10,479 nucleotides of DNA, from contig JAPLZA010000080.1 in NCBI GenBank assembly GCA_026395275.1, forward strand, positions 19,269 through 29,747, in the 5' to 3' direction. Below, in pieces: positions 5,431-10,479 of this stretch. Source of the stretch: Candidatus Staskawiczbacteria bacterium (GTDB lineage Bacteria; Patescibacteriota; Minisyncoccia; Minisyncoccales; Staskawiczbacteraceae). The notes under the pieces are model-generated. The model ran no database searches and was not told the origin of the DNA. It saw nothing but the letters and a program-made list of their open reading frames with translations. The translations under genes and the position numbers were made by a program. How positions within the stretch are numbered: the first letter of the stretch is position 1; every line of letters begins with the position of its first letter.

Positions 5431-7083
5431 ATGAAAAGAATCCTTTTGTGCAGCGTTTTTGGCCCTTATGGAGTAGATGGAGAGCTTAGTCGGGCGACAA
5501 ATCCGATGCAGCTTTACAAAAACCAAGTTACGCGGGAACAAGGAGCATTCTCTTTGGAAATGTTCCACCGTAGCTGGGGTATAATGATGATTCAGGCGAA
5601 TATCAATTCGCCATGTGTGGTGTTGGATTTCCCTGATAAAGCCCGTTTTGTGAAAGAAATCTGCACACAAGTGTATGATGTTATTGGCATTTCTTCGATT
5701 GTTTGCAACATCAAGAAGGTTGAGTTTATGTGCGAGGTAATTCGGCAAAACCAGCCTTGGGCTAAAATTGTTATTGGTGGACACATTTCTAACGTGCCCG
5801 ATTTGGAAGAACAAATTAATGCTGACTATATTGTTAAAGGAGATGGTATTCGTTGGTTTCGCCAATTTTTAGGTGAGAACCAGGACGGCGCAATTAAGCA
5901 CCCCGTGATTGTTTCTGGTTTGAAACCGCGCAGTGCAGGAATATCTCTCACCAGCGACATAGCGGCTACTATTATTCCCTCTGTGGGATGTCCTATGGGT
6001 TGCAACTTTTGCTCCACTTCCGCCATGTTTGGTGGCAAGGGAAACTGGGTGGATTTTTACGAAACCGGTGATGAATTATTCTCTGTTATGGAGCAAGTTG
6101 CCGAAACCCTCAAGGTTTGCTCTTTCTTTGTAATGGATGAGAATTTTCTTCTTCGCCGTAGTCGCGCCTTGCGATTGTTGGAATTGATGGAGAAAAATGA
6201 CAAAGCTTGGTCTATATATGATGTGTTTACATCTGCAAAGGTTTTGAAATCTTATTCTGTCGATGAACTCACGCGACTGGGAGTTTCATGGGTTTGGATT
6301 GGCCTTGAAGGCAAGGACAGCGGGTTCTCAAAACTTCAAGGCATTGATACATTCGAGCTTGTGAAGGAATTGCAAGCCAATGGCATACGCGCGCTTGGTT
6401 CTACAATAATTGGGCTGGAAAATCATACGCCCGAGAACATAGGCGAAGTCATTGATTATGCTGTTTTGCACAACACTGATTTCCATCAGTTTATGCTATA
6501 CACGCCAAATCCAGGCACAGAATTGTATGAGGAAATAACCGCCAAGGGCTTGATGAAATCACCCGAAGAATATGAGGCTGCAGATATAACGGGCCAGACG
6601 ATTCTTCCTTATAGGCACCCTCATTTTAACGATCAACAGACAGCAGAGATTATGGTCCGCGCTTTCAGGCGAGACTTCGAGGTTAATGGTCTAAGTGTTG
6701 TGCGAATTGTTGAAACAACGTTGAAAGGTTGGTTGAAATATAAAAACCACCCTGATTTGCGGGTTCGCAGACGTTTTGCTTGGGAAGCTCGCAATTTGGG
6801 AATTGGTTTGCCGGTGCTTGTTGCCGCGACGAAACTTTATTATCGCGATAATCCGGTAATGCACGAAAAGATGTCAAAACTGTTGCAAAAATTGCATGAA
6901 GAATTTGGATGGAAGTCTAGACTGATCTCATCTCTCGGTAGCCATTGGTTGCTGGGACGGATTTACAAAGAAGAAAAACGTTTGGCGCAAGGTTGTGTCA
7001 ATGAGCCACCAACGTTTTATGAACGTAATTTGGCGGCAGTAGATCGCCCAGAAGTTCCATGGTGTCCTTTCGTGGCAGTGTAG
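5431..7083 (+). CDS. Cobalamin-binding-type radical SAM protein, function unknown
   Basis: This 550-residue protein has a B12-binding-like Rossmann domain at about 60-150 (DVIGISSIVCNIKKVEFM, then VIGGHISNVPDLEE and YIVKGDG). A radical SAM core follows at about 178-390, with cluster ligands C187, C191 and C194 (CPMGCNFC, CX3CX2C). Typical core elements are FFVMDENFLLRR, WIGLEGKDSGFSKL, GSTIIGLENHTPENI and MLYTPNPGTELYEE. A helical C-terminal domain of about 150 residues follows. No DxHxxG lower-ligand motif is seen, so cobalamin binding, if it occurs, would be base-off/His-off or lost. The N-terminus with FGPYGVD and NQVTREQG matches a family of such proteins that I recall from Deltaproteobacteria and others, without an assigned reaction. 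It is monocistronic with its own promoter, Shine-Dalgarno and terminator. It uses many CGN arginine codons and is visibly richer in GC than its neighbours, suggesting horizontal acquisition. Confidence 0.9.
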   Translation: MKRILLCSVFGPYGVDGELSRATNPMQLYKNQVTREQGAFSLEMFHRSWGIMMIQANINSPCVVLDFPDKARFVKEICTQVYDVIGISSIVCNIKKVEFMCEVIRQNQPWAKIVIGGHISNVPDLEEQINADYIVKGDGIRWFRQFLGENQDGAIKHPVIVSGLKPRSAGISLTSDIAATIIPSVGCPMGCNFCSTSAMFGGKGNWVDFYETGDELFSVMEQVAETLKVCSFFVMDENFLLRRSRALRLLELMEKNDKAWSIYDVFTSAKVLKSYSVDELTRLGVSWVWIGLEGKDSGFSKLQGIDTFELVKELQANGIRALGSTIIGLENHTPENIGEVIDYAVLHNTDFHQFMLYTPNPGTELYEEITAKGLMKSPEEYEAADITGQTILPYRHPHFNDQQTAEIMVRAFRRDFEVNGLSVVRIVETTLKGWLKYKNHPDLRVRRRFAWEARNLGIGLPVLVAATKLYYRDNPVMHEKMSKLLQKLHEEFGWKSRLISSLGSHWLLGRIYKEEKRLAQGCVNEPPTFYERNLAAVDRPEVPWCPFVAV

Positions 7084-7096
7084 TTAATAAATGTAT

Positions 7097-7126
7097 AGGT
7101 TAGTCTTGCGACTAGCCTCTTTTTTT
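7097..7126 (+). terminator. Rho-independent terminator of the radical SAM gene
   Basis: A 9-bp stem, AGGTTAGTC (7097-7105) with GACTAGCCT (7110-7118), has one T-G wobble and a TTGC loop. A T-rich tail (7120-7126) follows. It lies 13 bases after the TAG stop and faces right. Confidence 0.85.
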
Positions 7127-7128
7127 GT

Positions 7129-7156
7129 TTGACTAAGTTTTTATTAGTGGTAAAAT
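7129..7156 (+). promoter_or_regulatory. Promoter of the 450-residue hypothetical gene
   Basis: TTGACT (7129-7134), a 16-base spacer and TAAAAT (7151-7156) are near consensus, and TGG before the -10 makes it an extended -10. The predicted start near 7163 gives a leader of about 30 bases made only of A and T, without a Shine-Dalgarno. Confidence 0.6.
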
Positions 7157-7192
7157 TAATAAATAATAAATTTTATTTTATTTTATTTAAAT

Positions 7193-8545
7193 ATGACAAA
7201 TCCAGAAAAAAAATCTCAAGGTGACAGACCGGAAGAAGAAATATCGTCAATAGTTGCGTCAGTGCCACCGCAGGAAGTCGCGCCCGTTGATGTTGCTCCA
7301 GATGATGCGATAGCTCATCAGCAAGAGATTAGCAGGGAGGTTACTTCTCCGGAACAAGAGGTTTCATCAGCGCCAGAAGCCCCGTCAAGAGAAGTCGCGC
7401 CTGAATTTCCGGCCGAAGAACACGGTTTAAAAGAAAGAGCCGAGAAGGCTAAAGCCAAGGCTGTAGAAGTTTTATCAGATCCGGAAGTGATGAAAAAAGA
7501 CCCTAAAGAATTAGAGGAAGCTTTTTTTGATCTTACGGGTAAAGATTTAATAGCAGAGAGGGATAGATTGGTAGAGGAAAATCTTAAAAATAGGCACGCA
7601 ATGGTTATAAGGGGGAAAGAAGCAATAGAAGCACATAAAGCAAAAATTATAGAAGAAGAAACCCAAGCATTTTTTAAGGAAAGTCACACCATGGCGACAA
7701 ATACAGTATGGGAAAGAAAAGCAGGAAAATTAACCGAAGCAGAACAACTAACCTTAACAACTAAAATTAAAAAGAAGCTGGGCCTTCAAGGCGTTGAAGG
7801 CGATATTGCTTTTGACCAGCTGACTAACAATGGTTTTGATTTAGAAAAAGCTGGCGTAAATTGGTTTACTGGTAAAATAAAATTACCTCATGTGTCGGGT
7901 CCAGGAGCATTAACTTATCCCGATTCAAAAACTCTTTTAGAAAAAGTTGTGGGTCAAGCAAACTTGGAAGCTAATGAAGCAGCAAGAATAAGGGCTGATG
8001 AGAAAATTAAAGAAGGCCGAAAAAGACTAGTTGCTGAAAGGTTAGTTTGCACAAAAACTGTAATTGAAAAAGCGGTTGCAGAACACAGCTTAGACCAGCA
8101 AAAAAAACAAGCAGAAGAAGTAGAATCAGAAAATAATAATAGAGTAATTGGAGAGGAAGAAATAAAGGGTGCTTTTAACATTGAGGAGTTGCTTAGCCTT
8201 TTATCTAAAGGTGGTAAAATTATGGGTAAAAAAAGAGAAGGGCAAGAACAGCTGGCACACAATGCAAAAGAACAAGGAAAAGGTATAGAAAGCATTTTAA
8301 CGCTTTTTAAAGAGTTTGAGCCCGATGTCAGAAAAAAATATTTGGCTAATAAAAATAATATGTTATTTACAACGATTACTCAGGGTTGCGGATTGAGAGC
8401 TAAAATGATTGAAGAGTTTTCAAAAATATTTAAGACCACGGAAGTCGTTGAAGAAAAGCCGGCAGTAGTAGAAAAGCCCGTAGCAGAGAAGAAGCCTAAG
8501 ACCAGATTAAGCTCTAGTAAACCAAGATCTAAAAAGACAAAATAG
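7193..8545 (+). CDS. Hypothetical charged, mostly helical protein with disordered ends
   Basis: I do not recognise this 450-residue protein. Residues 1 to about 80 are acidic, rich in Pro, Val, Ala and Glu, and contain loose repeats of an EVAP/EVSSAPE type. They are probably disordered. From about 80 to 170 there is a highly charged helix with coiled-coil character. A more globular part, about 170-250, holds the only tryptophans (NTVWERKAGKLTEAE and GVNWFTGKIKLPHVSGPG). A second charged helical stretch follows, and then a compact helical module at about 320-420 with the few hydrophobic clusters (FNIEELLSLLSKGGKIMGKK, MLFTTITQGCGLRAKMIEEF). The tail repeats VEKP/AEKKP and ends in a Lys/Ser/Arg-rich basic stretch that could bind nucleic acid or an acidic partner. 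There is no signal peptide or transmembrane helix, so it is cytoplasmic. It is monocistronic, with its own promoter and terminator. Confidence 0.8.
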   Translation: MTNPEKKSQGDRPEEEISSIVASVPPQEVAPVDVAPDDAIAHQQEISREVTSPEQEVSSAPEAPSREVAPEFPAEEHGLKERAEKAKAKAVEVLSDPEVMKKDPKELEEAFFDLTGKDLIAERDRLVEENLKNRHAMVIRGKEAIEAHKAKIIEEETQAFFKESHTMATNTVWERKAGKLTEAEQLTLTTKIKKKLGLQGVEGDIAFDQLTNNGFDLEKAGVNWFTGKIKLPHVSGPGALTYPDSKTLLEKVVGQANLEANEAARIRADEKIKEGRKRLVAERLVCTKTVIEKAVAEHSLDQQKKQAEEVESENNNRVIGEEEIKGAFNIEELLSLLSKGGKIMGKKREGQEQLAHNAKEQGKGIESILTLFKEFEPDVRKKYLANKNNMLFTTITQGCGLRAKMIEEFSKIFKTTEVVEEKPAVVEKPVAEKKPKTRLSSSKPRSKKTK

Positions 8546-8550
8546 ATTTT

Positions 8551-8578
8551 AAAACAGCCCCTATTTTAGGGCTGTTTT
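8551..8578. terminator. Bidirectional terminator between the hypothetical gene and uvrB
   Basis: A perfect 10-bp stem, AAAACAGCCC (8551-8560) with GGGCTGTTTT (8569-8578), has an eight-base loop; A and T runs on either side make it work for both convergent genes. The uvrB stop codon (TAG, minus strand, 8563-8561) lies in the loop, so this is the second case here where a stop codon sits inside the shared terminator. Confidence 0.85.
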
Positions 8579-9946
8579 TTGTTTTTCTATTAGGTCTCTT
8601 ATTTCCGCCGCTCTTTCAAAGTCTAAATTTTTTGCAGCTATTTTCATTTCTTTTTCCAAAAGTTTTTTGTCTTGCACCAGCCATAATTCTTGGGCCACGT
8701 CTTCTTTTTTTGAGAATCCCCAATCTCTTATGTCTGTAATAATAGTTTTAGGAGTTATATTGTTTTTTTTATTGTAAGCTTCCTGGATTTTTCTTCTCCT
8801 ATTTATTTCGTTTATGGCATTAGTCATAGAAAAAGTTTTTTTATCTGCATACAAAATTATTCTTCCATTTACATGTCTTGCTGCCCTGCCCATAGTTTGT
8901 ATCAAAGTTGTTTCGTTTCTTAAAAATCCCTCTTTGTCTGCATCTAAAATAGCCACCAAAGAAACCTCTGGCAAGTCTAGGCCTTCTCTTAAAAGGTTAA
9001 TACCAACTAATACATCATATTTTCCTTCTCTGAAATTTTTTAATATTTTAGGTCTCTCCATTGTTTTAATTTCAGAATGTAAATATTGAGTTTTGATTCC
9101 TTTTTCGATTAAATAATCAGATATTTCTTCGGCCAATCTTTTTGTCAAAGTAACCACTAATACTCTATGGTTTTTAGCGGTTTCTTTCTTAATTTCCTTA
9201 ATTAAATCTTTAATTTGATTTTCTGTTTTTTTTATTTCTATTGAAGGTTCTAAAAGTCCCGTTGGTCTTATAATTTGTTCTATAATATTTTTACCGGCTT
9301 TTTGTTTTTCAAAGTTAGCCGGAGTTGCTGACACATAAACTGTTTGCTTTTGTCTTTTTTCAAATTCTGAAAAAGTTAAGGGTCTGTTATCAATAGCTGA
9401 GGGCAATCGAAACCCAAAATCAATTAAAGTTTGTTTTCTAATTTTGTCTTGGACAGACATAGCCCTAATCTGCGAAATAGAAATATGTGATTCATCAATA
9501 AATATTAAAGAATTATCTTTATTGAAGTAATCAAAATAATCTACCAAAGAAAATGGAGCTTGTCCTGGTTTTCTAAATTCCATGTGGCTGGAATAGTTTT
9601 CAATGCCATTGCACCAGCCGGTTTCTTTTAGCATTTCTAGGTCATAGTTTGTTTTTTGCTCTAACCTTTCAGCTTCCAAAAGTTTATTTTGCTTTTTAAG
9701 TTCTTTTAATCTTGCCTCCAACTCTAGCTTGATATTATTTATGGCAATATTAACTTTGTCTTGTGGAGTCACCCAAAAATGAGCTGGAAAAAGTCTGACT
9801 TTTTCGCCAGAAAATTTATACTTTTGTACTAAGCCGGGGGCAGTTTCAGAAATTTTTTCTATTTTATCTCCAGAAAATTCAATGCGTAATATTTTTTCTC
9901 CTGTGACAATATATATTTCTACAATGTCTCCGCGTACACGGAACAT
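8561..9946 (-). CDS. uvrB: Excinuclease ABC subunit B, C-terminal two-thirds, separated by a frameshift from the N-terminal part
   Basis: UvrB is the damage-verifying helicase-like subunit of UvrABC nucleotide excision repair. This frame opens with MFRVRGDIVEI, which in intact UvrB directly follows the RNDxxFxxG segment. It continues through GWCNGIENYSSHME, Walker B DESH (residues 151-154 of this fragment), YGFRLPSA-like FGFRLPSAIDNRPL, RPTGLLEP, helicase motif IV (VTLTKRLAEEIS), motif V (GINLLREGLDLPEVSLVAIL) and motif VI (QTMGRAARH). It ends with the C-terminal UVR domain (KNLDFERAAEIRDLIEKQK), which binds UvrC. Around 160-170, SQIRAMSVQDKIRK replaces the usual GMY-GDR-RK version. No Shine-Dalgarno precedes 9946, and the ATG there is an internal Met of UvrB, not a real start. 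Counted with the other fragment, the gene is complete apart from its N-terminus. Confidence 0.93.
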   Translation of the reverse strand: MFRVRGDIVEIYIVTGEKILRIEFSGDKIEKISETAPGLVQKYKFSGEKVRLFPAHFWVTPQDKVNIAINNIKLELEARLKELKKQNKLLEAERLEQKTNYDLEMLKETGWCNGIENYSSHMEFRKPGQAPFSLVDYFDYFNKDNSLIFIDESHISISQIRAMSVQDKIRKQTLIDFGFRLPSAIDNRPLTFSEFEKRQKQTVYVSATPANFEKQKAGKNIIEQIIRPTGLLEPSIEIKKTENQIKDLIKEIKKETAKNHRVLVVTLTKRLAEEISDYLIEKGIKTQYLHSEIKTMERPKILKNFREGKYDVLVGINLLREGLDLPEVSLVAILDADKEGFLRNETTLIQTMGRAARHVNGRIILYADKKTFSMTNAINEINRRRKIQEAYNKKNNITPKTIITDIRDWGFSKKEDVAQELWLVQDKKLLEKEMKIAAKNLDFERAAEIRDLIEKQKTALK

Positions 9947-10479
9947 GCCAGGCTTAAAATCAATATCATTTCTTTGATGCCGGGTTTAAAATCAACATCG
10001 TTTCTTTGGTATTGCAAATTATTTAACAGAAGCAAAAAATCTTTCCTCTTAATTCCTTGTTTTAGTTTAATTTCCAAAGAAATATTTTCGTAATTTTCCG
10101 GCGAGCCTATGTTATAAATGCAGGAAACAGAAGCAACTACAATAACGTCTTTTCTGCTTGTGACGTCTTGGACCGCTGCGTGTCTTAGCCTATCAATTTC
10201 TTCATTTATTTTTGCATCCTTCTCTATATATGTGTCTGATTGCGGGATGTATGCTTCGGGCTGGTAGTAGTCATAATAAGAAACAAAATAGTGGACGGCA
10301 TTATTTGGGAAGAATTCTTTAAATTCTTGGTAAAGCTGGGCAGCCAAAGTTTTATTTGGGGAAATAACTAAAGTAGGTTTTTGAGTTTTTTCAATAACTT
10401 TAGCCATTGTGAATGTTTTGCCCGACCCAGTTACGCCTAAAAGCACCTGGTCTTTAACTCCAGATTCTAAATTTTTAAC
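9919..10479 (-). CDS. uvrB: Excinuclease ABC subunit B, N-terminal part, truncated by the window edge and by a frameshift
   Basis: This frame is open to the right edge. The first visible residues are VKNLESGVKDQ before VLLGVTGSGKTFTMAKVIE, which holds the Walker A. About 25 residues of the normal N-terminus are therefore outside the window, and the GTG at 10446 is an internal Val, not the start. Next come the ATPase domain 1a motif TLVISPNKTLAAQLYQEFKE, the beta-hairpin that inserts between DNA strands (VSYYDYYQPEAYIPQSDTYI, with its tyrosines), the EIDRLRHAA segment and VVASVSCIYNIGSPENY. The homologous sequence ends at NDVDFKPG; the last 20 or so residues are out of frame. The cause is a 32-bp direct duplication (9945-10008). 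Deleting one copy gives RNDVDFKPGMFRVRGDIV, which is normal UvrB. Confidence 0.93.
   Translation of the reverse strand, partial: VKNLESGVKDQVLLGVTGSGKTFTMAKVIEKTQKPTLVISPNKTLAAQLYQEFKEFFPNNAVHYFVSYYDYYQPEAYIPQSDTYIEKDAKINEEIDRLRHAAVQDVTSRKDVIVVASVSCIYNIGSPENYENISLEIKLKQGIKRKDFLLLLNNLQYQRNDVDFKPGIKEMILILSLACSVYAETL
9945..10008. repeat. Two adjacent imperfect 32-bp direct copies inside uvrB, causing the frameshift
   Basis: Copy A is 9945-9976 and copy B is 9977-10008, with no base between them. They differ at four positions: 9950/9982 (A/G), 9953/9985 (C/T), 9964/9996 (T/C) and 9968/10000 (A/G). All are transitions. In the uvrB frame both encode QRND(I/V)DFKPG: three differences are silent third-position changes and one is Ile versus Val. 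Since 32 is not a multiple of three, the double copy breaks the reading frame. The pattern is that of two functional alleles of the same segment placed in tandem. Confidence 0.95.

Noticed and set aside
5296..5865. 189-residue minus-strand ORF
   Set aside because: Most of it is antisense to the radical SAM gene, which has clear homologous motifs, and the rest covers the divergent promoter region. It is a shadow frame.
7954..8295. 113-residue minus-strand ORF rich in Ser, Leu and Cys
   Set aside because: It is the antisense of the Lys/Glu/Ala-rich helical part of the 7193 gene; such antisense frames are open by composition.
1..10479. Recoded genetic code (UGA as Gly)
   Set aside because: fpg and the first ORF end naturally at TGA, and I see no in-frame TGA inside conserved proteins.
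1..10479. CRISPR arrays, insertion sequences, integrases, toxin-antitoxin or other defence modules, tRNA genes
   Set aside because: No regularly spaced repeats, transposase or integrase motifs, or cloverleaf with a T-loop could be found by reading both strands.

Overview
The window is AT-rich, gene-dense bacterial DNA. It most resembles the Candidate Phyla Radiation (Patescibacteria, probably a Parcubacteria-like lineage). The pointers are short intergenic gaps, almost no Shine-Dalgarno sequences, A/T-rich codons with AGA/AGG arginine, and the style of the response regulator, 5'-3' exonuclease and UvrB proteins. TGA is used as a stop (fpg and the first small ORF), which argues against the UGA-recoding CPR lineages. 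The lineage call is an inference from protein style, not from a marker gene.

Layout. (1) 1-325: end of a small unrecognised ORF and a rho-independent terminator. (2) 346-4971: a tightly packed rightward operon. It starts at an extended -10 promoter placed so close to the first ATG that the mRNA should be leaderless. It encodes a stand-alone 5'-3' exonuclease of the Pol I family, a HAMP/coiled-coil membrane protein with no kinase domain, a membrane histidine kinase with no HAMP, a single-domain response regulator, Fpg (8-oxoguanine glycosylase) and HolA (clamp-loader delta). HolA is frameshifted near its C-terminus. (3) 4981-5300: a hairpin terminator shared with the convergent rpsT gene (S20) and the rpsT promoter. 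(4) 5329-7126: a self-contained transcription unit for a cobalamin-binding-type radical SAM enzyme, with its own promoter, a good Shine-Dalgarno, a terminator, and base and codon use clearly unlike its neighbours. It is probably acquired. (5) 7129-8545: a 450-residue unrecognised charged, helical protein with disordered ends and its own promoter. (6) 8551-10479: a shared terminator, then uvrB on the minus strand, running off the right edge and broken by a frameshift.

How the genes connect. Exonuclease, Fpg, UvrB and HolA give the window a replication/repair flavour. The HAMP protein, kinase and regulator look like one signalling unit in which receptor and kinase are split over two polypeptides. 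Neither the signal nor the output can be read from the sequence.

The most notable observation is in uvrB. Two adjacent 32-bp copies of the same coding segment (9945-9976 and 9977-10008) differ at four positions, all transitions, three silent and one Val/Ile. Removing either copy restores a normal UvrB. This looks like two strain alleles joined end to end, by assembly error or recombination, rather than an old duplication. With the holA frameshift, it warns that the contig may be a strain composite. I found no convincing new defence or mobile system; the split sensor unit and the acquired radical SAM cassette are the best candidates for new biology.
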